A stretch of DNA of 62,132 bases from an uncultured Christensenella sp. (lineage in GTDB: Bacteria; Bacillota; Clostridia; Christensenellales; UBA1750). Position 1 is the first letter of the stretch. Every line of letters starts with the position of its first letter. Location: assembly GCA_948468595.1 (NCBI GenBank), contig CAOKIU010000007.1, positions 1-62,132 of the forward strand. Reading direction: 5' to 3'. The notes beneath the pieces were generated by a model. The model did not search any database. It was not told the origin of the DNA and worked only from the letters and a program-made list of their open reading frames with translations. This document shows positions 35,837 to 44,167 of the stretch, piece after piece. The translations under genes and the position numbers were made by a program.

Positions 35837-36091
35837 ATGAAGGCAAAGAGCGAACCCCTAATCCTTTTGCTGATGGTGCTGGTGGGCGCGGTGGTGGGCA
35901 GCCTGATTTGGTCGCTGGTCACGCCCTACCTGCCGGAAATCTTCGCAAAGTCGATCACGGTGGGAACCACGGCCGCGCCCGTGACACTGGACCTGGGCGT
36001 GGTGACCTTTACGCTGGGGTTGATCCTAAAGGTCAACATCGGCGCCATGCTGGGCATGGTGACGGCGTTTCTGATCTACCGAAAGATGTGA
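35837..36091 (+). CDS. DUF4321 small membrane protein
   Basis: 84 residues with two hydrophobic segments (about 8-28 and 54-80) separated by a short loop containing TPYLPEIF. Small proteins of this type (DUF4321) are found directly before maf and mreB in many Clostridia, as here, but their function is unknown. The start codon follows the previous stop by six bases, and the next gene begins two bases after this stop, so it is part of the operon. Confidence 0.75.
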   Translation: MKAKSEPLILLLMVLVGAVVGSLIWSLVTPYLPEIFAKSITVGTTAAPVTLDLGVVTFTLGLILKVNIGAMLGMVTAFLIYRKM

Positions 36092-36093
36092 AC

Positions 36094-36675
36094 ATGGAAA
36101 AGATTTATTTGGCCTCCCAGTCCCCGCGGCGCGCGGCCTTGCTAAACCAAATGGGCGTGCCCCATGCGGTGCTCAGCGTTGAGGTGGATGAGGACATTGC
36201 GGGCGAGCCGGAGGACTGCGTGCGCGCGCTGGCCAGGAGAAAGGCCGCCGCGGGCGCGGAACAGGTTGAGCGCGGCTGGGTGCTCGCGGCGGATACCCTG
36301 GTGTTTCTGGACGGCGAAAGGCTTGGAAAGCCCGCGAGCGCGCAGCAGGCCGCTCAGATGCTGGCAAGGCTTTCGGGCCGCACGCACCAGGTGCTCACGG
36401 GCATGTGCCTGCGCAACGCCGCGACCGGGGAGGAGTTGACCCGGGTGGATGGCGCGCGCATCACCTTTGGAGAGATCGCCCCTGAGGAGATCGCGGAATA
36501 TGTGCGCGGCGGCGAGCCCATGGACAAGGCGGGCGCATACGGCATTCAAGGCCGAGGCGGCGCGTTTGTCAAGGAAATCGCGGGGGATTATTACGCGACG
36601 GTGGGGCTATCCGTCTTTGGCCTAAGAGAGCTGCTGGCGCGCGCGCAGCTGCGCTGGAATGCGGAGAGAAAATGA
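36094..36675 (+). CDS. maf: Maf-family nucleotide pyrophosphatase
   Basis: House-cleaning nucleoside triphosphate pyrophosphatase that removes non-canonical or excess pyrimidine nucleotides. The 193 residues begin with the signature IYLASQSPRRAALLNQMG (residues 4-21), contain the VLAADTLVFLDGERLGKP block with the catalytic Asp near 70, and end with DKAGAYGIQGRGGAFVKEIAGDYYATVGLS. The ATG at 36094, two bases after the DUF4321 stop, gives the family-standard start; the open frame extends further upstream only by overlapping DUF4321. Its location before mreB is conserved. Confidence 0.94.
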   Translation: MEKIYLASQSPRRAALLNQMGVPHAVLSVEVDEDIAGEPEDCVRALARRKAAAGAEQVERGWVLAADTLVFLDGERLGKPASAQQAAQMLARLSGRTHQVLTGMCLRNAATGEELTRVDGARITFGEIAPEEIAEYVRGGEPMDKAGAYGIQGRGGAFVKEIAGDYYATVGLSVFGLRELLARAQLRWNAERK

Positions 36676-36701
36676 ATTTTCATTGAGGGGGAAACCCAAT
36701 C

Positions 36702-37739
<1,038 letters not shown>

Positions 37740-37774
37740 GCCGGCGCGGTCTGGAAAGGTAGAGGATAGAGAAC

Positions 37775-38626
37775 ATGCGATTTTCCCAAGGGCTTATGAG
37801 GCACAAGATCGCGCTGATCGTTTGCGGCGCGGTGCTGTGCCTTTTGGTGGCGCTGTTCGGGCTTTCGGTGACGGGAATTTACAAAATTCCCCTGCTGGAA
37901 AACGCGGTGGGGGCCGTGGTCACGCCCATCCAAAACTTTGTGACCGATACCTATACCTCCGTGCGTTCCGGAATTGAGAAGCGGTCCACCATCGCCGAGC
38001 TCAACGAGGAGATCGCAGCGCTGACCGAGCGCAACCGGCAGTTGGAGGCGACCGTATCCCAGATGAGCGAATTGCAGCGGGAGAACGAGCGCCTGCTGGG
38101 CCTGCTGGGGGTGACGGAAACCTCGCCCGAGGTCCGCTATATCGCCGCGTCCGTCAGCGCAAAGGAGCCGGGCGGCTGGTTTTCGACCTTTACCCTGGAC
38201 AAGGGCGCGCGCGACGGTGTAAAGAAGAACGATCCTGTGCTCAACGACTCCGGCTTGATTGGCCGCGTGATGGAGGTCAGCGACCGCAACAGCGTGGTCA
38301 TCACCATCATCGACTCTCGCTCGGCGGTGGCCGGCATGGTGGAGCGCACGCGCGACAACGGTATTTGCCACGGGTCGCTCTACGTCAACGACAACGACGA
38401 GATGATGCGCATGAACTACCTGCCCTCGGGCACCGAGCTCAACACCGGGGACCGCGTCATCACCTCCGGCCTGGACAATATCTATCCCAAGGGCCTGCTC
38501 ATCGGCACGGTCCGTTCCATCTCGCGCGATACGGGTGGGGAGGATCACTATGTGCTGCTGACCACAGCGGCGGATTTTGCGCACATTGAGGATGTGCTGA
38601 TCATGAGCATGCAGGAGGGCGAGTAG
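37775..38626 (+). CDS. mreC: Rod shape-determining protein MreC
   Basis: Bitopic scaffold that couples MreB to the elongation PBP and RodA. The 283 residues have a membrane helix (about 11-31), a coiled coil (about 65-110, IAELNEEIAALTERNRQLEATV), and the two beta-barrel MreC core containing the GARDGVKKNDPVLNDSGLIGRV and GDRVITSGLDNIYPKGLLIG motifs. It lies 35 bases after mreB and is fused to mreD by an immediately adjacent start codon. Confidence 0.94.
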   Translation: MRFSQGLMRHKIALIVCGAVLCLLVALFGLSVTGIYKIPLLENAVGAVVTPIQNFVTDTYTSVRSGIEKRSTIAELNEEIAALTERNRQLEATVSQMSELQRENERLLGLLGVTETSPEVRYIAASVSAKEPGGWFSTFTLDKGARDGVKKNDPVLNDSGLIGRVMEVSDRNSVVITIIDSRSAVAGMVERTRDNGICHGSLYVNDNDEMMRMNYLPSGTELNTGDRVITSGLDNIYPKGLLIGTVRSISRDTGGEDHYVLLTTAADFAHIEDVLIMSMQEGE

Positions 38627-39142
38627 ATGCGCGTTGTGGTGGATGTTCTTCTGCTTCTGCCCGCGCTGCTCTACCAGAACACGCTGGCGGCGCACTTTCA
38701 GGTGCGCGGGGTGGGGCTGGACCTGATTGCGGCGCTGTTGGCCACGATGAGCCTTGTGCAGGGATGGCTCTACGGCGCAGTGGGCGGGCTCGTGTGCGGG
38801 CTGATCATGGACGGTGTTTTTGGTTTGACGGGTTATCATGCCCTGGGATACATGATGCTGGGCATGGTCGTTGGCCTTGCGGGGGAGAAATTTCGCCTGG
38901 ATAACTGGATCGGGCCGGCGCTGGCGCTGTTTGTTGCCTATCTCCTCAAAGAGATGATTCCCATCGTGTATCTTTATTTTGCAAGCGCGCAGGTGGGTTG
39001 GGCCTATGCGCTGCTCAAAACCGTGCTCAGCGGGGCGCTTTGCGCAGCGGTCTTTTTGCCGGTGCATTGGGCCATGCGCAGAATTCATCGCTGGGACGTT
39101 GTCAGCGCGCCCATTTTTCACTTTCATGGCAGAAAATGGTAG
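38627..39142 (+). CDS. mreD: Rod shape-determining protein MreD
   Basis: Polytopic membrane protein of the elongasome, 171 residues with five or six hydrophobic helices. A conserved GLVCGLIMDGVFG segment near 58-70 and a GYHALGYMMLGMVVGL helix fit MreD. Sequence identity is always low in this family, so the call rests on topology and its position between mreC and the elongation PBP. The ATG directly follows the mreC stop codon. Confidence 0.88.
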   Translation: MRVVVDVLLLLPALLYQNTLAAHFQVRGVGLDLIAALLATMSLVQGWLYGAVGGLVCGLIMDGVFGLTGYHALGYMMLGMVVGLAGEKFRLDNWIGPALALFVAYLLKEMIPIVYLYFASAQVGWAYALLKTVLSGALCAAVFLPVHWAMRRIHRWDVVSAPIFHFHGRKW

Positions 39143-39157
39143 GGTGGTGAGCGAACG

Positions 39158-41644
39158 GTGCTGGGTGGCTTTGGCAATAAAAACAATGAGAAAAAGGGCT
39201 TTGGCCTGAGATATATCACCATTGTGGTGGTGGTCGTGGTGCTCTTTGCGGCGGTGATCCTGCAACTGGCGAATTTGCAGCTGCGCGACGGGCAGCAGTA
39301 TTACGATACGGCTGAGAGCCGCAAGATGAAGACCTATGCCTTAAAGGGCGAGCGCGGCATGATCCTTGACCGCAACGGCATCCCTCTGGCCTATGACGAG
39401 GTCAGCTACAACGTGATGTTCTACCGCGACCCCTCGCGCAATTCCCAAAAGCAGGTGCAGGAATACACGCAAATTCTGCTGCGCGTGATGGAAATTGTGG
39501 AGAGCAACGGCGGCAAGACGGTCTCCAACTTCTACTTAAAGCGCGATGCGGAGGGCAAGGAGGTCCTGGATTTCCTCACGGAAAACGAGGAGACCTATGC
39601 CAAGCGCGAAAAGACCTGGCGCGAGAATCTGTACATCACCAAGGTGGCGCAGGAGGACATCTTTGCCACCCTGTGCAAACGGTACGGCATAGAGGATCTG
39701 GACTACGAGACGCAGTACAAGGTGCTCTCCATCTGGCAGGAGTTGCAGATGTACGCCTATTTGTCCAAGCCCGTAGCCATTGCCTATGACGTGAACATGA
39801 ACACCGTGGCGCAGATTGAGGCGGCCAGCATCGACCTTACCGGCGCCTCGGTGGAGCAGACCACCAAGCGCGTATATCCCCGCGGCACCCTTGCGGCGCA
39901 CATCCTGGGCTATACGGGCGCCATCACCGAGGAGAACCTGACGGAGTACGTCAAAAAGGGCTACGCGGCTGACGACCGCGTGGGCGTTTACGGCATAGAG
40001 CGGTCGATGGAGGATCAGCTCTCGGGCAACGTATCCTACCGGCAGGGCAGCCGCGAAGTGGAGGTGGACGCCAACGGCGCGGTCATGCGTGTGCTGAGCT
40101 ACAAGGCGCCCATGAACGGCAACAACGTGGTGCTCACCATCGACCTGGAATTGCAGCAGATCCTGGAGGAATCGCTGGCCTACAACATCGAGGAGGCGCG
40201 CAAGATCCAGATGGAGGCGCTGACCAACGCCACGGACAAGGCGCTGGAAAAGTACCAGCAGCAGATCGACAACCGGGATGGGGAGCCGCTGCGCCTGGCC
40301 TCAACGGGCGCGGCGGTGGTGCTGGACGTGCATACGGGCGAGACCCTGGCCATGGCCAGCTACCCCTCCTTTGACCCCAACGACTTCATCCGGGGCATGA
40401 GCACGGAGGAGTACGATGAAAAGTACAACATCAGCACTTCGCCCCTGTTCAATCGCGCCATTTCCTCCAAGGCGACCCCGGGATCGATCTTTAAGATGGT
40501 CACGGCGCTGGCGGGCTTGGAGGAAGGCGCGGTGACCGTGGAGGAGAAGATCGACGACCTTGGGCCGTTCAACAAGTACGACAACACCTCCTACGCGCCC
40601 AAATGCTGGACCAAGTACCCCAGCAAGCACCAGGGGCAAAACGTGGACCTGGCGCTGACCAACTCCTGCAACTACTATTTTTATACGGTCTCGGACCGGC
40701 TGGGGATTGAAAACCTGTACAAGTGGTCCTCGCTGCTGGGCCTGACCTCCAAGACGGGCATCGAGCTTTCCGGCGAGACGACGGGCGTTGTGGGCAACCA
40801 GGGCGTGCTCTACGACGCTTCCCGCGGCATCACCGCCCAGCAATCCTCCAAGTCCAACTACGTCGCCCGCACGATCATCAAGACCCTGCGCGATACGGGC
40901 GAGGCGCTGGGCAGAAACTTTGAGGAGGAGCGGCTGGAGCGCGTGACGCAGCAGCTGATGAACCTGGTGCTGGAATACGACTCGACCGAGATGATCGAGC
41001 ACATCAGGCAGGTGCTCATGTCCGAGCTGGGCCTATCCAGTGAGGAGATCTCCCGCCGGTACCTGCTCAACACCCTCAACAGCTATTTGCGAGAGATCCG
41101 CTGGACGCCCACCGAGACCATCATGACGGGCATTGGCCAGTCCATCACCGAAATCACGCCCGTGGCTGTGGCCCGCTATATTGCCGCCATTGCCAACGGC
41201 GGCGACGTGCTGGAGGTGCAGCTGGTGGACAAGGTGCTCTCCACGGACGGCGCGACCATCACCGAAAAGCAGCCGGGCGTCACCTCGCATTTGGACGGCG
41301 TGGAGGACTCGCTGGAGGTCATCCGCCGAGGCATGCGCGGCGTTATCTCCGCCGAGGACGGCGGTACCGCGGCGGATTACTTCCGCGATTACCCCTATAC
41401 CAACCAAATCGGCGCCAAGACCGGCACCGCGCAGGTCAACTTGATTGACATCGAAAACAACGCCTGGTTCGTGGCCTTTGCGCCCTATGACGATCCGGAA
41501 ATCGCGGTCGTGGTCTTTATCGCAAACGGTTACAAGGGCGCCGTTGCGTCCCTTACCTCAAAGGACGTCATCGCCAATTACATGGAGCGAAAAAACAACC
41601 CGGAGATCGACGCTGTTCCCGCGCAGGACAGCCTGATGCCGTAA
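39158..41644 (+). CDS. Elongation-type class B penicillin-binding protein (PBP2/MrdA-like)
   Basis: Transpeptidase expected to cross-link new peptidoglycan for the Mre complex, 828 residues. One N-terminal membrane helix (about 19-41), a long pedestal domain, and the transpeptidase motifs SIFK (443-446), SCN (503-505) and KTG (754-756). A predominantly charged helical insertion of about 90 residues (about 562-650) lies between the SCN and KTG motifs. The start is GTG at 39158 after AGGGTGGTGAG. A rodA gene is not adjacent. A strong bidirectional terminator follows. Confidence 0.9.
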   Translation: MLGGFGNKNNEKKGFGLRYITIVVVVVVLFAAVILQLANLQLRDGQQYYDTAESRKMKTYALKGERGMILDRNGIPLAYDEVSYNVMFYRDPSRNSQKQVQEYTQILLRVMEIVESNGGKTVSNFYLKRDAEGKEVLDFLTENEETYAKREKTWRENLYITKVAQEDIFATLCKRYGIEDLDYETQYKVLSIWQELQMYAYLSKPVAIAYDVNMNTVAQIEAASIDLTGASVEQTTKRVYPRGTLAAHILGYTGAITEENLTEYVKKGYAADDRVGVYGIERSMEDQLSGNVSYRQGSREVEVDANGAVMRVLSYKAPMNGNNVVLTIDLELQQILEESLAYNIEEARKIQMEALTNATDKALEKYQQQIDNRDGEPLRLASTGAAVVLDVHTGETLAMASYPSFDPNDFIRGMSTEEYDEKYNISTSPLFNRAISSKATPGSIFKMVTALAGLEEGAVTVEEKIDDLGPFNKYDNTSYAPKCWTKYPSKHQGQNVDLALTNSCNYYFYTVSDRLGIENLYKWSSLLGLTSKTGIELSGETTGVVGNQGVLYDASRGITAQQSSKSNYVARTIIKTLRDTGEALGRNFEEERLERVTQQLMNLVLEYDSTEMIEHIRQVLMSELGLSSEEISRRYLLNTLNSYLREIRWTPTETIMTGIGQSITEITPVAVARYIAAIANGGDVLEVQLVDKVLSTDGATITEKQPGVTSHLDGVEDSLEVIRRGMRGVISAEDGGTAADYFRDYPYTNQIGAKTGTAQVNLIDIENNAWFVAFAPYDDPEIAVVVFIANGYKGAVASLTSKDVIANYMERKNNPEIDAVPAQDSLMP

Positions 41645-41651
41645 AGAGAGA

Positions 41652-41700
41652 CAAAAACCGGCCCCACGCCCGCATTGCCGCGGGCGTGGGGCCGGTTTGT
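41652..41700. terminator. Strong bidirectional terminator
   Basis: AAACCGGCCCCACGCCCGC and its complementary GCGGGCGTGGGGCCGGTTT form a near-perfect long hairpin. A-rich sequence on the left and T-rich on the right let it serve the PBP gene (plus) and the convergent epimerase gene (minus). Confidence 0.9.
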
Positions 41701-41720
41701 ATTCGACTGGTGAGGTGGTC

Positions 41721-42722
41721 TTACGGATGGAAACGGCGGTCGGCCTCGATGATCGCATCGATGGCGCGATCCCACTCCTGATCGATGATCTTGAGCTCGG
41801 GATGGGCGTTGAAATGGTCCACGGAGCGCCGGACGCCTTCGCAGAAGGGCACGGTGCACACAAAATCCGGAACCAAGCGCTTGATCTTGGTGTTGTCGAA
41901 GATGGCGCTGGTGGACTTATCCCCCAGAAGGTCGCCCTCCTCGGCCGGGATGAAGCGCGCGATTTGCTGCGCGGTGCAGTGAACGAGCTTGGGCTCCACC
42001 CCAACGGCAGCGCCGATGGCGATGGCGATCTCATCCCAGGTGAGCACCTCGTCAGAGGTGATGTGGTAGGCCTCGCCGATGGCCTGGCGGCGGCCCATCA
42101 GCCCCACAAAGCCCTTGGCAAAGTCGCTGTTGTGCGTCATGGTCCACAGGCTCGTGCCATCGCCATGGACCACGATTTCCTTGCCGTCCAGCATGCGCTG
42201 CACAAGCGACCAGGGATATCTCCAGCTGCCCATGGCAAAGGGGATTTGCGTGTCGCCATAGGTCAGCGACGGCCGAACGATGGTCACGGGGAAGCCGGTC
42301 TTGCGGTATTGGTTCAGGGCGGTCTCCTCGCACATCCGCTTGTCGCGGCCGTATTGCCAGTAGCGGTTGTTGAGCGAGCAGGACTCCGTGATGATGGGGC
42401 TGCGCAGCGGCCGCTCGTAGGCCGCGCAGGAGGAGATCAGAATGTACTGACCGCACTTGCCGTCAAACAGCTCGATGTCCCGCATGACGCGCTCCGGCTT
42501 AAAGGCGATCCAATCCACCACCACGTCGTAGTGTTGGTCGCCCAGCGCCTTGCGCACCGCGGCGTCGTCCTGAATGTCCGCGCTGATCACCTTCGCCCCG
42601 TCGGGCACGCTGCGCGCGTGCTGTCCGCGATTGAGCAGCGTCAGATCCCAACCCCGCTTAAGCGCCAGAGCCGAAACCGCGGTGGAGATCAAGCCCGTGC
42701 CGCCGATGAATAGAGCCTTCAT
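41721..42722 (-). CDS. NAD-dependent epimerase/dehydratase (extended SDR)
   Basis: About 333 residues with an N-terminal Rossmann motif FIGGTGLIS near residue 5, an ADIQD segment near 46, an ISSCAAYE strand near 93, and the catalytic YGRDK (YxxxK pattern) near 125. It belongs to the extended short-chain dehydrogenase group that acts on nucleotide sugars or related substrates; the exact substrate cannot be inferred. The ATG at 42722 is preferred over the GTG at 42734, which sits right against the GGGAG ribosome site. It is a single-gene unit with its own promoter, divergent from the XRE regulator. Confidence 0.83.
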   Translation of the reverse strand: MKALFIGGTGLISTAVSALALKRGWDLTLLNRGQHARSVPDGAKVISADIQDDAAVRKALGDQHYDVVVDWIAFKPERVMRDIELFDGKCGQYILISSCAAYERPLRSPIITESCSLNNRYWQYGRDKRMCEETALNQYRKTGFPVTIVRPSLTYGDTQIPFAMGSWRYPWSLVQRMLDGKEIVVHGDGTSLWTMTHNSDFAKGFVGLMGRRQAIGEAYHITSDEVLTWDEIAIAIGAAVGVEPKLVHCTAQQIARFIPAEEGDLLGDKSTSAIFDNTKIKRLVPDFVCTVPFCEGVRRSVDHFNAHPELKIIDQEWDRAIDAIIEADRRFHP

Positions 42723-42760
42723 GGTTGAACACACTCCCTTATATATATCGTTTACTTCTT

Positions 42761-42790
42761 ATTATACGCGCAGATGCGGCTTCACTGCAA
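42761..42790 (-). promoter_or_regulatory. Promoter for the epimerase gene
   Basis: On the minus strand, TTGCAG (42785-42790), an 18-base spacer and a perfect TATAAT (42761-42766). Confidence 0.65.
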
Positions 42791-42835
42791 GACTACCATA
42801 GGGTGACATTTGCGTTTTCTCCGGCAATTTTCCCC

Positions 42836-42903
42836 GCAACCAACAAAAGCAACCGCAAAGTTGCGCTAAGTTGGTTGCGGGCAACCCCGGTTGCCGGTAC
42901 AAT
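42836..42903 (+). promoter_or_regulatory. XRE gene promoter with overlapping GTTGC/GCAAC dyads
   Basis: TTGCGG (42875-42880), a 17-base spacer and TACAAT (42898-42903) form the promoter. It is covered by inverted repeats: GCAAC/GTTGC (42849-42864), GGTTGC-GG-GCAACC (42873-42886) and CAACCCCGGTTG (42883-42894), with another GCAACC at 42836. This density of one half-site type suggests cooperative operator binding, probably by the adjacent regulator. Confidence 0.6.
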
Positions 42904-42935
42904 GAGCGCATCACGATGAAAGGGGACGGACGCAA

Positions 42936-43607
42936 ATGACGCTTGGAGAGCAGATCAAACACAATCGGGAGGGAAGAAACCTCTCCCAAGAGGAGCTTGC
43001 CGAACGAATCGGCGTCAGCCGGCAGGCCGTATCCAAATGGGAGAGCGATCGGGCCGTCCCCACGGGGACGAACAGGAGGACGCTGTGCCAGGTGCTCGAC
43101 CTGGACTTGCCGGAGCCAGACGCGCCTAAGGTTGCACGGCGAGGGAGGCTGCTGTGCATCGCCGGTTGGGGCGCGGCAGCCATCCTGCTCGCCGCCCTCC
43201 TTTGGAGAGGCGTTTGGTTCCACAGGGTGATCCAAATGCCTGCGGCGGCGGATGCCTCACTATTGAGCATTCACTTCTACGACGAAAAACAGGACGAGGT
43301 CTTCCCAGAGGCGTTGTGGTACAACGCGGCGCAGATGGAGAGCATCTTGATCCAATGGACGGGATGCACGCCGGAGGCCGTCAAGATGTTCTATACGCCA
43401 TCGGGGACGGAAACGATGGAAAAAACGGAATTGTTGGCCATCAAGGCCCCTGCCGATGGGGAGATGGCGTTGCTCCTGTCCGCACGGCCCTTAAAGAAGG
43501 AGGCCCTGAGCGGACACGTGTATTTTGAATTGGATTTCGGCGGCGGTCATGTCGTGTCCACCGACGACCTCTACAACGTCTTCTACAACCCGGATGCGCC
43601 GGAGTAA
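42936..43607 (+). CDS. Membrane-anchored XRE-family regulator
   Basis: 223 residues. The N-terminal Cro/C1 helix-turn-helix (LGEQIKHNREGRNLSQEELAERIGVSRQAVSKWES, residues 3-37) is followed by a basic segment, a single membrane helix (about 72-91) and an extracytoplasmic domain of about 130 residues with no family I recognise. This layout, a DNA-binding domain linked to an outside domain, suggests a one-component membrane sensor that controls its own promoter and possibly the divergent epimerase. The ATG at 42936 follows AAAGGGG. Confidence 0.85.
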   Translation: MTLGEQIKHNREGRNLSQEELAERIGVSRQAVSKWESDRAVPTGTNRRTLCQVLDLDLPEPDAPKVARRGRLLCIAGWGAAAILLAALLWRGVWFHRVIQMPAAADASLLSIHFYDEKQDEVFPEALWYNAAQMESILIQWTGCTPEAVKMFYTPSGTETMEKTELLAIKAPADGEMALLLSARPLKKEALSGHVYFELDFGGGHVVSTDDLYNVFYNPDAPE

Positions 43608-43617
43608 GCGATCCCTA

Positions 43618-43654
43618 AAAAGGCGTTCGGAAGTGTATCTTCCGAACGCCTTTG
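43618..43654. terminator. Bidirectional terminator between the XRE gene and nrdG
   Basis: AAAGGCGTTCGGAAG and CTTCCGAACGCCTTT form a perfect 15-base-pair hairpin around a five-base loop, placed between two convergent genes. Confidence 0.9.
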
Positions 43655-43657
43655 AAT

Positions 43658-44167
43658 TTACTGGGGATTGTCCCAATCCAGAACCACGGCCGATCCGCTT
43701 TTGAGCGAGGCGGGCACGTCGAGAATGCGCTGGTTGGAGGAGCCGCGGAACGCAAGGGCCAAAGAGCGATGGCTCTGTTCAAACGGTCCGTCCACGAGGA
43801 CATCCAGGCTCTCTAGCAGCGGCTGCGCTTGCGGCTGGTCCAGGAGCTGCTCGAAGGTATAGCCCGTATAGGCCATCACGTGAAGCCCCAGCGCCTTGAC
43901 GCCCCGGGCGATTTCGGCCATGGCCTCCGGCTGGGCAAAGGGCTCGCCGCCCGAGAGCGTGACGCCAGAGAGCAGGGGGTTTTCCTTCACCCGCTGAAGC
44001 ACCCAATCTGTATCCGCTTCCCGGCCGCCCTCAGGGTCGTGCGTGCCCGGATTGTGGCAGTTGGGACAGTCGAACGGGCAACCCTGGGCAAACACCGTCA
44101 GGCGGATACCAGGGCCGTCCACGATGGAATCATTCACGAGGCTGGCGAGGCGAAACTTCATGCTCAT
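43658..44167 (-). CDS. nrdG: Anaerobic ribonucleotide reductase activase NrdG
   Basis: Radical-SAM enzyme that installs the glycyl radical on NrdD. The 169-residue protein carries the [4Fe-4S] motif CPFDCPNC (CxxxCxxC) near 30-37, preceded by IVDGPGIRLTVFAQG and followed by the SAM-binding LSGGEPF motif near 71. Its start overlaps the end of nrdD by four bases, so they are translated together. It matches the length and layout of the NrdG family. Confidence 0.95.
   Translation of the reverse strand: MSMKFRLASLVNDSIVDGPGIRLTVFAQGCPFDCPNCHNPGTHDPEGGREADTDWVLQRVKENPLLSGVTLSGGEPFAQPEAMAEIARGVKALGLHVMAYTGYTFEQLLDQPQAQPLLESLDVLVDGPFEQSHRSLALAFRGSSNQRILDVPASLKSGSAVVLDWDNPQ

Noticed and set aside
35908-36093. 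Upstream extension of Maf
   Set aside because: The family signature begins at the ATG at 36094; the extension only overlaps DUF4321 in another frame.
41697-42713. 338-codon plus-strand frame opposite the epimerase gene
   Set aside because: The minus-strand frame has a clear Rossmann motif and YxxxK; the plus-strand frame is low-information antisense sequence.
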